From positions 62,001 through 126,000 of the forward strand of contig NZ_JAKNTW010000034.1 of assembly GCF_022213955.1 (NCBI RefSeq): a DNA stretch of 64,000 nt. The letters run 5' to 3'. Numbering within the stretch: position 1 is the first letter of the stretch; every line of letters begins with the position of its first letter. Made by a program: the position numbers and the translations under genes. Under the pieces are notes generated by a model. It did no database searches. It had not been told where the DNA came from and worked only from the letters and a program-made list of their open reading frames with translations. This document shows, piece by piece, positions 33,560 to 41,734 of the stretch. This DNA is from Dolomitihabitans soli (GTDB lineage Bacteria > Actinomycetota > Actinomycetes > Streptosporangiales > Streptosporangiaceae).

Positions 33560-35884
33560 GTGGCACGACACGATCGTGAGGATCCCCACTCGCTCGAGGA
33601 ACAGCTGGCCTGGCTCGACGCGATCAAGGAGAACGAGGAGACGCCTGCCGGCGCGGTGACCACGGCCGTCGAGGACACCGTCGTCTCGCCGTACCCCAAG
33701 GACCCCTGGCTCCTGGTTCCCAGCGAAACCGAGCCGTCGGCGTCGCCCCTGTTCCGCGCGGCCGTCGACTCGGTGTACGGCCAGCCCGCCGAGGAGGAGC
33801 AGGCCGAGGAGAAGCCCGCCGAGGCGCGCACGTCCGCCGGCGCGTTCGGCACGCCGCCGCCCGGCCTGGGCAAGGAGGACAACGAGGGCTTCCTCGCACC
33901 GCTCAAGCCGTTGCCGCATGCGGAGACGAGCGAGGCGGAGGCGTCCAAGCCGTCCAAGCCTGCCAAGCCGTCCAAGTCTGGCGATTCCGCCGAGGCCGAT
34001 CCCGAACCCGAGTCCACGTCCCGCACGCAGGAGCGCGGGCTGTTCGAACCGGCCACCGAACGCGGCGAGCCGGAGCGGGCACAGGAGTCCCCCGGGGCCG
34101 CGCCCTCCTCCTTCGGCGGCGACCCCGCGCCACCGAAGGCCGGCGACTCCACCTCGGACACCGTTTTCACCCTCAGGCTCCCGACGGAGGAGACGCCCGC
34201 CGCCCCCGGGGAGTCCCACGACTGGGGGAGCCCGCCCGCCGAGCCGGCGAAGGCCTCTGGCTGGGCCACCACCCCGGCCGAGCCTGTCCCGGCCCCTGAC
34301 TGGGCTCACACGCCCGCCGAGCCGGTGAAGGCGCCTGACCGGGGCGACACCCCGGCCCAGCCCGAATGGGAGTCCGCCCAGGGCGAGCCCACTTGGAAGA
34401 GCAGCCGGTCCGAGCCCGACTGGAAGAGCAAGCCGGCGGAGCCCGACTGGAAGAGCAAGCCGGCGGAGCCCGACTGGAAGAGCAAGCCGGCGGAGCCCGA
34501 CTGGAAGAGTGAGTCGGCGGAGCCTGACTGGAAGAGTGAGTCGGCGGAGCCTGGTTGGAAGGGCGGTCAGGCGGAGCCCGACTGGAAGAGCAGTCGGTCC
34601 GAGCCTGATTGGAAGAGCCGCCCGGCGGAGCCTGATTGGAAGAGCGGTCAGGGCGAGCCCGACTGGAAGAGCAAGCCGGCCGAGCCCGACTGGAAGAGCG
34701 AGCCGACGGGGTCGCGGAGTGCTGTACCCGAGTGGGGGAATACGCCTGCGGAGCCGGTGAAGGCTCCCGACTGGCCGGGTTCCCAGTCCGACTGGGGGAA
34801 CACCGCCCCCGATCAGCAGCGGCCGGTCAGGGAGACGAGCCGTGCCAAGCCGGCGGAGGCGCCCGCGCGCGAGCCGTACCAGGCGCGCAGACGGCAGACC
34901 CAGGCGCAGGCGTTCAGCGCGCCGGCCAGGCAGGCGGGTAAGCCCACCGCCGACAGCCTCGACCCCGAATCTCTGCTGCGAGGCCGCCGGAACGCCCCCT
35001 CGAGCGGCTGGCGCAAGCTGATCTACAAGGCGTCGGCGGGCTGGATCAAGCCGGGCGAGCCGCCGGAGGTGCGCAGGCGCAGGGTGCTCATCGGCCGCGC
35101 ACGTACCCCCGTGGCCACCGGCCACCACCGGGTCGCCGTGCTCAGCCTCAAGGGCGGGGTCGGCAAGACCACCACCACCGTCGGGCTCGGCGCGACCCTC
35201 GCCCAGGTGCGGGGCGACCGGGTGATCGCCGTTGACGCCAACCCCGACCGGGGCACACTGTCGGACAAGGTGGAGCTGGAGACCTCCGCCACCGTGCGTG
35301 ACCTGCTGAACGAGCGCGGTCAGATCAAGAGGTATGTCGACATCCGCGCCTTCACCTCGCAGGCCCCGTCACGGCTGGAGATCCTCGCCTCCGACCGCGA
35401 CCCCTCGGTCTCCGAGGCGTTCAGCGCCGCCGACTACCAGGCGGTCTCGCAGGTCCTGGAGAACTTCTACTCGATCTGCATCACCGACTGCGGCACCGGC
35501 CTGCTGCATTCGGCCATGTCGGGCGTACTCGGGCTAGCCGACCAGCTCGTCCTGGTCAGCTCGCCGTCGGTCGACGGTGCCCGCGCGGCCTCCGCGACCC
35601 TCGACTGGCTGGAGGCGCACCACTACGGCGAACTGGTCCGCTCGGCGACCGTGGTGCTGTGCAGCGTACGGCCACGCTCGAAGTCGACGGTCGACCTCGA
35701 CAAGCTGGAGGCGCACTTCGCGGCCCGTTGCCGCGCGGTGATCCGCGTGCCGTACGACCCGCATCTGGAGGAGGGCGCGGAGATCGATCTGGAGCGCCTC
35801 CAGGAGAGCACCCGCGACTCCTACCTACGGCTGGCCGCCTCGGTCGGCGATGGGTTCGCACCCCTGGTGAACGCGGGGCTTTGA
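33560..35884 (+). CDS. ParA/MinD-like ATPase with long repeat-rich disordered N-terminus
   Basis: 774 residues from GTG 33560 with AGGGGGA upstream. Residues 1-500 are disordered: acidic, Pro/Ala/Ser-rich, with 13-residue W-x3-PAEP units and then twelve exact-length 9-residue repeats of the EPDWKSKPA type (276-383). The C-terminal domain (about 520-774) is a deviant-Walker ATPase: VLSLKGGVGKTTTTVG with signature Lys531, AVDANPDRGTLSDKV, and a degenerate ITDCGTGLLHSAMSG instead of the usual DxxP. Similar ATPases with long Pro-rich tails accompany type VII secretion (EspI-like), but no ESX gene is near. The repeat region could be a spacer or docking array. Confidence 0.88.
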   Translation: MARHDREDPHSLEEQLAWLDAIKENEETPAGAVTTAVEDTVVSPYPKDPWLLVPSETEPSASPLFRAAVDSVYGQPAEEEQAEEKPAEARTSAGAFGTPPPGLGKEDNEGFLAPLKPLPHAETSEAEASKPSKPAKPSKSGDSAEADPEPESTSRTQERGLFEPATERGEPERAQESPGAAPSSFGGDPAPPKAGDSTSDTVFTLRLPTEETPAAPGESHDWGSPPAEPAKASGWATTPAEPVPAPDWAHTPAEPVKAPDRGDTPAQPEWESAQGEPTWKSSRSEPDWKSKPAEPDWKSKPAEPDWKSKPAEPDWKSESAEPDWKSESAEPGWKGGQAEPDWKSSRSEPDWKSRPAEPDWKSGQGEPDWKSKPAEPDWKSEPTGSRSAVPEWGNTPAEPVKAPDWPGSQSDWGNTAPDQQRPVRETSRAKPAEAPAREPYQARRRQTQAQAFSAPARQAGKPTADSLDPESLLRGRRNAPSSGWRKLIYKASAGWIKPGEPPEVRRRRVLIGRARTPVATGHHRVAVLSLKGGVGKTTTTVGLGATLAQVRGDRVIAVDANPDRGTLSDKVELETSATVRDLLNERGQIKRYVDIRAFTSQAPSRLEILASDRDPSVSEAFSAADYQAVSQVLENFYSICITDCGTGLLHSAMSGVLGLADQLVLVSSPSVDGARAASATLDWLEAHHYGELVRSATVVLCSVRPRSKSTVDLDKLEAHFAARCRAVIRVPYDPHLEEGAEIDLERLQESTRDSYLRLAASVGDGFAPLVNAGL
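34385..34708 (+). repeat. Twelve tandem 27-bp units coding for a 9-residue repeat
   Basis: Exactly 12 in-frame units; consensus protein EPDWKSKPA with variants KSESA, KGGQA, KSSRS, KSRPA and KSGQG. Three neighbouring units (from 34412) are identical at protein level, indicating recent expansion. The Trp at position 4 and Lys at 5 are kept in all units. Confidence 0.95.
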
Positions 35885-35935
35885 CAACGCGGGGCTGCGG
35901 GAACGCGGGGCTTGACAACGCGGGAACGCGGGGCT
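35870..35935 (+). repeat. Repeated copies of the gene's last codons after the stop
   Basis: AACGCGGGGCT, the end of the ParA-like CDS, recurs at 35886-35896, 35902-35912 and 35925-35935, with a partial copy at 35917-35924. Some copies retain the TTGA of the stop. Confidence 0.8.
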
Positions 35936-35993
35936 TTGAAAGATGTGGAAGGCGTGTCCCTGTCGCTGGGTGAAGGGGCACGCCGGGTGTCGG

Positions 35994-36080
35994 CGGAGGG
36001 TGTGGGATTCGAACCCACGAGACCATCGCTGGCCTGGCCGCTTTCAAGGCGGCTGCACTAGTCCACTATGCGAACCCTCC
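35994..36080 (-). tRNA. tRNA-Ser(TGA)
   Basis: 87 nt on the minus strand. Acceptor GGAGGGT pairs with ACCCTCC; discriminator G. Anticodon loop CTTGAAA in stem GCCGC/GCGGC gives anticodon TGA. A long variable arm and T arm GTGGG-TTCGAAT-CCCAC complete a class II tRNA. CCA is not encoded (CCG follows). Confidence 0.95.
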
Positions 36081-36221
36081 CGGTGCACCTAACGATAGCG
36101 GGGATTCGGTTGGCCGGCGCGCTCGATATGGAGGATCAGTTGGCTCTTGGACCGGTTCGAGGAAGATCTGCCACTTCCTGACGCGACTCTCCAAACGACC
36201 CCTGCCGCCGGGAGAACAGCA

Positions 36222-36330
36222 CGCCGAGGAGGAGGTCGTCCTCGGCGTGGACACCCATACCCGAGGGTGCACCTCGCCGCTGTCGATCTCGCAGCAGTGA
36301 ATCAGGCGCGGCGGATGTCACCTTCCTGAC
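36222..36330 (+). pseudogene. Frameshifted fragment of an IS110-type transposase N-terminus
   Basis: The plus strand reads EEEVVLGVDTHT up to about 36261, then after a frame shift RVHLAAVDLAAVNQ. Together they resemble the VxGVDTHKxxHVAAVVD start of IS110-family DEDD transposases, whose first Asp is in VDTH. Nothing recognisable of the catalytic remainder follows. The fragment sits next to tRNA-Ser, and the rest of the 36081-36397 interval has no supported gene. Confidence 0.45.
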
Positions 36331-36397
36331 GGCGGTAACGCCAGGCACCGGATCAAGGGGTTCAGACCACCTCTCCAGCACGTTATCGATGGAACGT

Positions 36398-37243
36398 TCA
36401 TGAAACTTGTGGAGCGTCGTCGGAGCGGGTGCCGGGCCTCTCCGTTTCGCCGGCGGCGGGGAGATGCCGGATGGGGAGGAGGTGCGGGCGTTTGGCTGTG
36501 CGGCCGTCGCCGGAGGAGCGGCCACGCAGGCGTCTGCCCAGCCAGGGGCCGAGAAAGGTGGCGGCCCAGCGCAGCTCGGTGGTGGTGGTGCGCCATCCGG
36601 CGGGCACGACCGTTTCCGGGTCTGGCAGGGGGTGGGTCCAGGAGTCGTCGCTGCCGGGCAGTTGGAGTGCCTCGGCGATGGCCGCCGCGATCCGTTCGTG
36701 GCCGAGTGGGCTGGCGTGGAGCCGGTCCTGGCTCCACAGTCGTGGGTCGGTGACGACCGGGTGGTGGGAGGTTTCGGCGACGATGACCCCGTGGCGGAGG
36801 GCTGCGGCGCGGATGCGGTGGTTGAGGGAGACGGCGCGGGATCTGATCGGGCGGGCGAGCGGGATGATCCTTGCGATGTCGGGGAAGGTGAGGGTCGCCA
36901 CGCGTGCGCCTTGGGCGACGAGCGCGGCGAACATCGCCTCCAGGTGGCCGGCCACCTCGTCGGCGTCGAACCCGGGTCGGAGCAGGTCATTGACTCCGGC
37001 GACGACGGTGGCCAGGTCGGGGCGCAGGGCGAGGGCGGGACCGAGTTGTTCGGCGTGGACCCGGGCGGCGAGGTTTCCGCGCACGGCCAGATTGGCGTAC
37101 TGGAGGCCGGGGCTGCTTACCGAGAGCTGTTCGGCGAGCCGGTCAGCCCAGCCACGCAGGCCGGTGGTGTCGTCGCCGTCGCCGAGCCCTTCTGTCTGGC
37201 TGTCGCCCAAGGCGACGTAGCGCAGGTACTCACCGCTGGGCAT
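36398..37243 (-). CDS. SGNH/GDSL-family hydrolase
   Basis: 281 residues. Block I YVALGDSQTEGLG (catalytic Ser in GDS), block II Gly in NLAVRGNLAA, block III VVAGVNDLL (GxND) and block V DRLHASPLGHERI (Asp-x-x-His). Thus all four SGNH landmarks are present. No signal peptide, so a cytoplasmic esterase or lipase. The C-terminal 60 residues are basic and variable. Its start overlaps the end of the PadR regulator gene by 14 bases, so the two are cotranscribed and the hydrolase may be under PadR control. Confidence 0.9.
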   Translation of the reverse strand: MPSGEYLRYVALGDSQTEGLGDGDDTTGLRGWADRLAEQLSVSSPGLQYANLAVRGNLAARVHAEQLGPALALRPDLATVVAGVNDLLRPGFDADEVAGHLEAMFAALVAQGARVATLTFPDIARIIPLARPIRSRAVSLNHRIRAAALRHGVIVAETSHHPVVTDPRLWSQDRLHASPLGHERIAAAIAEALQLPGSDDSWTHPLPDPETVVPAGWRTTTTELRWAATFLGPWLGRRLRGRSSGDGRTAKRPHLLPIRHLPAAGETERPGTRSDDAPQVS

Positions 37244-37799
37244 GTGCCGTCCGCCTTTCCCGTAGGATCGCCGCGCTCTGGCGGCACCAGTCCCGATTGC
37301 CTTGCTCGAAGGCGAGGCCGCGCATACAGGTCAGGTAGGGGCCGATCCGTTCACCGTGACGCAGGAACTCCTCCTCGCTCCTGTCTCCGCGTATCCGCCG
37401 CAGCAGCCCGCCGAACAGTTCGATCTTGGCGTCGGCGAAGGCGGCTCGTTCCGTGAGGCGTGCGATCACTTCTTCAGTGTCGACGTGGTCGGCGGCCTGG
37501 ACCGTGACGAGAAGGTCGTCACGGATGAAGGAGGGCTTGTTGTCGGTTGCCGCGAACCGTTCCAACTCGGCGACACCGGCTTCGGTGACCTTGAACAGGC
37601 GTTTGTTGGGCCGGGTGTCCTGGACCACCTCCCGGCCGGTGACCAGCCCCTGCTTCTCCAGCTTGGCAAGCTCGGAGTACAGCTGCTGAGGCAGGGCGTG
37701 CCAGAAGTTCGCCACGCCCATGTCGAACGCCTTGGCCAGTTGGTATCCGCTGAGCTCCTCGTCCAGCAGTGCCGCCAGTACGGCGTGCCGTAACGCCAT
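37230..37799 (-). CDS. PadR-family transcriptional regulator
   Basis: 189 residues from ATG 37799, which has GGAGGGGG at good spacing; a GTG three codons earlier is too close. Winged helix (about 1-85: ALRHAVLAALLDEELSGYQLAKAF, LYSELAKLEKQGLVTGREV) followed by a helical dimerisation tail (about 95-185), the subfamily with a C-terminal Vir domain. Divergent from the SnoaL-like gene; it probably represses both directions from the 83-bp gap. Confidence 0.92.
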   Translation of the reverse strand: MALRHAVLAALLDEELSGYQLAKAFDMGVANFWHALPQQLYSELAKLEKQGLVTGREVVQDTRPNKRLFKVTEAGVAELERFAATDNKPSFIRDDLLVTVQAADHVDTEEVIARLTERAAFADAKIELFGGLLRRIRGDRSEEEFLRHGERIGPYLTCMRGLAFEQGNRDWCRQSAAILRERRTAHAQR

Positions 37800-37846
37800 C
37801 GATGACACCCCCTCCCTCTTTCCAGCAAGCCATGATACTCAATAAA

Positions 37847-37858
37847 GTGACTAATCAC
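37847..37858. promoter_or_regulatory. Candidate PadR operator
   Basis: GTGA-CTAA-TCAC, in an AT-rich stretch (ATACTCAATAAAGTGACT) between the divergent PadR and SnoaL-like genes. Position and dyad symmetry suit an autoregulatory operator. Confidence 0.4.
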
Positions 37859-37882
37859 ATTCATTGCTATCGAGGAGGAGTC

Positions 37883-38314
37883 ATGGCGAAAGCAGCCCGC
37901 TTCCGGGCGGCCGTCGAGAGCCGCGATCTCGCAGCCCTGGACGACCTGTTCACCGAGGACGTCCGCCTGCACAGCCCGGTGAAGTTCACTCCGTTCGTGG
38001 GCAAGCCCATGGTGCTGGGCCTGTTCGGCGTCCTGGTGCGCACCTTCGAGGACTTCCGCTACATCGGCCACTTCGACGGCACGGCCGAGACGAGCGCCGA
38101 CCACACCGAAGTCCCGTCGGTGATCCTGCTCTTCCGGGCCACCGTGAACGGCAAGCAGATTCACGGCATCGACCTCCTGCAGTTCGACCAGGAGGGGAGG
38201 ATCCAGGAGGTGACGGTGATGGTCCGCCCGCAGTCCGCGGTGCACGCCCTGGGCGAGGCGGTCCTCGCCGGCCTGGTGGCCGATGGCCTTGTCCCGGCCT
38301 CAGCCGATCACTAG
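37883..38314 (+). CDS. SnoaL-like / NTF2-fold protein
   Basis: 143 residues from ATG 37883 with GAGGAGGAG upstream. The cone-shaped NTF2 fold is recognisable from FRAAVESRDLAALDDLFTEDV at the N-terminus and the later strands VILLFRATVNGKQIHGIDLLQF. Such proteins are cyclases, isomerases or binding proteins; no catalytic residue is assignable. Divergent from, and probably controlled by, the PadR regulator. Confidence 0.85.
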   Translation: MAKAARFRAAVESRDLAALDDLFTEDVRLHSPVKFTPFVGKPMVLGLFGVLVRTFEDFRYIGHFDGTAETSADHTEVPSVILLFRATVNGKQIHGIDLLQFDQEGRIQEVTVMVRPQSAVHALGEAVLAGLVADGLVPASADH

Positions 38315-38437
38315 CGCGGGAGGCTCGCTCTCCGATCTCGCGGCCGGGCAGTTGCCGGGGAATTTGTCCCGTTCGCGCGTCGATGGGTTGGTCTGTGACA
38401 CTTTGGCGATTCTCTGGTCACTGTAGGAAGCGAGCCG

Positions 38438-38968
38438 ATGACGTCGCCAGTCGAGGTTCTCCAAGTGGTTCATCCGTATCCACTGATCCGTGGTGGCGGT
38501 CTGTTCCTCATCTTCGTCGGGCTCGGTTTCCTGCTCGGCTGGCTGATCCCCAAGATCTGGATGCCGCTGGCCATCGGAGGTTTCGTCACCGGGCTGGTCG
38601 CGAGTGGCCTGAGCGCGCTGTTGCCGTCTCTCGGACCGCCGTCATTGATGCACATCGCCGCCCTGGTCATCGCGATCATCGCCGAGATGGGGCTTATCTA
38701 CCTTGTCCTCACCAAATATCGCGAAGCCGATGAACGCACGCTGATCCTGAACATCCTGCTCGTCGTCGGTCTGCACTTCATCATCATGGGCCTGGCCCAC
38801 GGACCGCTGATCGCCATCCTCGGCGTGCTGGTCACCCTCAACGCATGGATCGGCCTGCGTTTCCTCCCCAAGGTCCCGCTACGAGCGCTCGGAATGGCCG
38901 ACGGCGTACTGAAGATCGCCTTCGGCCTGTGGATGCTCCTCCTCTACCCAGCCCTCACCTACACCTGA
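38438..38968 (+). CDS. Six-helix membrane protein of unknown function
   Basis: 176 residues with about six hydrophobic helices, short loops, and a His/Pro N-terminus (VVHPYPLIRGGGLFLIFVGLG). No transporter or enzyme motif seen. The segment GGGLFLI and overall size resemble small membrane DUF proteins of Gram-positive bacteria, but I do not assign one. A 123-bp gap separates it from the SnoaL-like gene. Confidence 0.75.
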   Translation: MTSPVEVLQVVHPYPLIRGGGLFLIFVGLGFLLGWLIPKIWMPLAIGGFVTGLVASGLSALLPSLGPPSLMHIAALVIAIIAEMGLIYLVLTKYREADERTLILNILLVVGLHFIIMGLAHGPLIAILGVLVTLNAWIGLRFLPKVPLRALGMADGVLKIAFGLWMLLLYPALTYT

Positions 38969-39092
38969 CCGCAGGCACGCTTCGTCCCACCCGGGATCAG
39001 CGCAGGAGCTGATGTCTGACGGCAGGAATGACAGCCAAGGCTGCGACCTGCGCACTGTCAGGTAGCGGTGAATCACCTATGGCTTGAATTCT

Positions 39093-39743
39093 TCATTCGA
39101 TGTGGCAGCTGGGCCGCAGAGACCCAGACGGCACCTCGATGAGGTAGCGCAGTTCTTCGTGGACGATCTGGCGCACGGCTGGGGGTGTGAAGTTGTGCGG
39201 GTAGGTCGCGGTCTGGAGCGTCAGGCCGTCGATGAACACGTGGAGTCGCATGGCCTGGCCTTCCAGGCCGGCCTCGGCGAACTCCTGTCCCAGGCGATCA
39301 GGGAGCGGAAGGCCATGGCAGGAGGCGACCGCCAGGCGGCAGATGTGGCGTTCCCCCGACCAGCCCGCATGGCGCAGCTCCGCCAGAGAATCATCCACGT
39401 GCGAGCGCACCAGGCATGCCAGCCATACGTCCACCTCGACGCGGCGGTTGTCGTCGAGCGGAAGAAGCTCCTCGAGGATGAGCTGGGCTCGTTGCATGCC
39501 CGGCAGGTCCGCAACGAGGTGGCCGGTGATGCGCTTGGCGACACTTCTGGCGACCGCTTGCGCCGCGAAGCTGAGCAGGCCGCGCTGATTGTCGAAGTAG
39601 TGCCGCAATCCGCCGACCGAGACGCCTGCCGCCTCGGCGACCTTGCGGACCGTGGCTCCTTCGATCCCGTCCCGACTGATGATCTCCCACACGACGCGGA
39701 CAAGGTCTTCGCGTCGCTGCTCGTGGTCCACGACCTTGGGCAT
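39093..39743 (-). CDS. TetR-family transcriptional regulator
   Basis: 216 residues. The N-terminal HTH reads RREDLVRVVWEIISRDGIEG followed by TVRKVAEAAGVSVGGLRHYF (recognition helix with the TetR Tyr-Phe end). The ligand domain (about 70-200) is of the TetR_C_6/BetI-like type (DNRRVEVDVWLACLVRSHVD). Divergent from the CPBP protease gene with 46 bases between starts, so likely its repressor. Confidence 0.92.
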   Translation of the reverse strand: MPKVVDHEQRREDLVRVVWEIISRDGIEGATVRKVAEAAGVSVGGLRHYFDNQRGLLSFAAQAVARSVAKRITGHLVADLPGMQRAQLILEELLPLDDNRRVEVDVWLACLVRSHVDDSLAELRHAGWSGERHICRLAVASCHGLPLPDRLGQEFAEAGLEGQAMRLHVFIDGLTLQTATYPHNFTPPAVRQIVHEELRYLIEVPSGSLRPSCHIE

Positions 39744-39763
39744 GCCTCCTATTACAGCACACC

Positions 39764-39786
39764 TGTACGGTTTCCTATAAAGTACA
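39764..39786. promoter_or_regulatory. Candidate TetR operator
   Basis: TGTAC (39764-39768) and GTACA (39782-39786) as inverted arms around a 13-nt AT-rich spacer, filling the gap between the divergent TetR and CPBP genes. Confidence 0.45.
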
Positions 39787-39789
39787 AGC

Positions 39790-40671
39790 GTGCGAAATAA
39801 GACGTCGCGGCCATCTCTGCATCACCCGGCCCTGGGACTGGGCATTCTGGTCACCGGCATTGCCCTGATCGCCGGATCGGCACTGTGGCTGGTACTGAAC
39901 GGCAACACCGGTATCCGCTACTCGGCCGATCACACCGACACCATGCCCATGTGGCACCGCTGGATTCCGGCCCTCGCTGGACTGGTGCTCATCCGACTGC
40001 TGCCGCCCAAGACGACCCCCGCCGGCGGTGCACCAGCAGGCCGAGGACTTCACCTCCAGGCCATCGTCCTGTTGACATCAGCCACGCTCTTCGCCGTGGC
40101 GCTATGGCTGTCAGGTGGCGGTGAACCGGTCCACACGCTGCTGAAACTCAGCTTCCTGCTCGCCGTGCCCGCACTGCTGTTCTGGCTGTCACGGCGCGAT
40201 TCCGCAGGTCGAGGCTTCATCCACGAAGGGCCTGCGGCCTGGCGTCACTACGGCCCCATAGTGCCAGTGGTCGCCTGGCTCGCTCTCACCTACACAGGCC
40301 CGCTGGCCGTGCCTCCCAGCAATTACGCGGCCACTGTCGATCCCGTCACGCTGCTGGTCACCTTCGCCGTGGTGTTCGTCGTCAACAGCCTGCTTGAGGA
40401 GGTCTTCTATCGGCGCTGGCTTCAGACCCGATGGGAGCACATCCTCGGCCGCTGGCCCGCCATCGTGCTGGCTTCCCTGCTCTGGGCGGCCTGGCATGTC
40501 GGCATCCAGGGCACGGGGGACCTCCCCGCAGACCTCTCTTCGGCCTTCGTCAATCAAGGAGTGCAGGGGTTGTTCCTCGGCTATCTGTGGAGCCGATACC
40601 GACTGATGTGGCCCATCCTCGTTGTCCACGGTGCCATGAACGCCGCCCCCATTCTGCTGGGCATGCTGTGA
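39790..40671 (+). CDS. CPBP-family intramembrane metalloprotease
   Basis: 293 residues from GTG 39790, about eight transmembrane helices. The CPBP/Abi (CAAX-like) motifs are intact: NSLLEEVFYRRWLQ (EExxxR), LASLLWAAWHVGIQ (conserved His) and a late WPILVVHGAMNAAPIL (HxxxN). These are intramembrane proteases of the Rce1 type. Physiological substrate unknown; regulated by the divergent TetR protein by inference. Confidence 0.88.
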   Translation: MRNKTSRPSLHHPALGLGILVTGIALIAGSALWLVLNGNTGIRYSADHTDTMPMWHRWIPALAGLVLIRLLPPKTTPAGGAPAGRGLHLQAIVLLTSATLFAVALWLSGGGEPVHTLLKLSFLLAVPALLFWLSRRDSAGRGFIHEGPAAWRHYGPIVPVVAWLALTYTGPLAVPPSNYAATVDPVTLLVTFAVVFVVNSLLEEVFYRRWLQTRWEHILGRWPAIVLASLLWAAWHVGIQGTGDLPADLSSAFVNQGVQGLFLGYLWSRYRLMWPILVVHGAMNAAPILLGML

Positions 40672-40951
40672 CGCCTGTCGCTCGAGCTCATTCGTCTCCC
40701 AACTGCTGGGAAACGATCACGCTCATTCTGGGAAGATATCTTCCAGCCCAAAGGGGCATCGTGCGCCGCGTCTACGACCTGCCCGTCAGATAACCCACAC
40801 GCCGGGACGGGGGTGCTTGGGTTCGGACTCCGGGATTTCGGTGACTGCCGCTGATAGATCCCGGCCGAGTGTCCGGCGACGTCGTCGGCGATTCGGCAGA
40901 CGTCTCACCTTCGTCTGAACCCGGCGTGGTGGAGACGGCCACGATGCCCAG

Positions 40952-41734
40952 CTACTCGTACGGCTCGGCTGGAGCCGTGATTCGCTTGACGTTCGAGGCG
41001 GACAGCTCCGGTGCGATGGTGCCCAACGGGACCTTGGCCGACTTGTGGGGGATCCATGTGCCGGTGACCTCGGCCCAGGAGTTCTCCGGCGGGGCGGATG
41101 CCCCGAGCACGGCGACCTTGAGCGGGAACGCGTCGGCGGCGCAGCACGCGAGCTGCATCCGCGTGACATACCACTGGCCTTTCTCCTTCGAGGGCACCAC
41201 GAAACCGGTGAGCCGGACCGGCTTACCCTGGAGCGACTTCGTCTTGTCGCCCCACGCCCGGCCGATGAACTCGCCCACCGTCATGTCGGCGGGCCCGCCA
41301 CTCTTGAGCGGGGCGTAAGCACCGACGACCTGCGGCGGCTGCGGAGGTGGCGTGTCCACCCGGGCGGCGGCGAACGAGCCCAGAGCCGGCGGAGCGATCA
41401 GGAACAGCGCGAACACCGGCAGACACAGCAACCACGCCACCCGAGGCCCATGCGCGTGATCGTGTCCATGCTGTCCCTGCTCGTGTCCCTGCTCGTGTCC
41501 CTCACGCTGGGCGGCATGCTCCGCCGCATCTCGTACGGAAGCCTCCCGCGCGGACCGACGCCACTCCTTGACCAGCCCGATCGCGCCGAGCACCAGGATC
41601 ACGGCACCCGCCGCGATGAGGAACGGCCGGAATCCGGGCTTCACGTAGTTGAGATAGGCGTTGGAAAAGGCCGAGACGCGCAACACCGCCCCGCCGAGCA
41701 GCATCAGCACCAGGCTCTGCGACACACGCTTCAC
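40952..41734 (-). CDS. TIGR03943-family membrane protein with His-rich loop
   Basis: 260 residues from GTG 41734, which overlaps the permease stop (GTGA). Two N-terminal helices, a cytosolic linker EGHEQGHEQGQHGHDHAHG (about 78-96) likely to bind metal, another helix, and an extracytoplasmic domain from about 125 with LTGFVVPSKEKGQWYVTRMQLACCAADAFP, the family hallmark with its Cys-Cys pair. Always found with an ArsP/YcgR-like permease, as here; the pair resembles YcgR-YcgQ of Bacillus. Substrate not established; the His loop suggests a metal (inference). Confidence 0.9.
   Translation of the reverse strand: MKRVSQSLVLMLLGGAVLRVSAFSNAYLNYVKPGFRPFLIAAGAVILVLGAIGLVKEWRRSAREASVRDAAEHAAQREGHEQGHEQGQHGHDHAHGPRVAWLLCLPVFALFLIAPPALGSFAAARVDTPPPQPPQVVGAYAPLKSGGPADMTVGEFIGRAWGDKTKSLQGKPVRLTGFVVPSKEKGQWYVTRMQLACCAADAFPLKVAVLGASAPPENSWAEVTGTWIPHKSAKVPLGTIAPELSASNVKRITAPAEPYE

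Noticed and set aside
34385-34708. CRISPR array because of 27-bp spacing
   Set aside because: Units are contiguous, in frame and encode a peptide repeat; no unique spacers or cas genes.
33560-35884. Assignment to a type VII secretion system
   Set aside because: The ATPase resembles EspI-type proteins, but no EccB/C/D/E, WXG100 or mycosin gene lies in the window.
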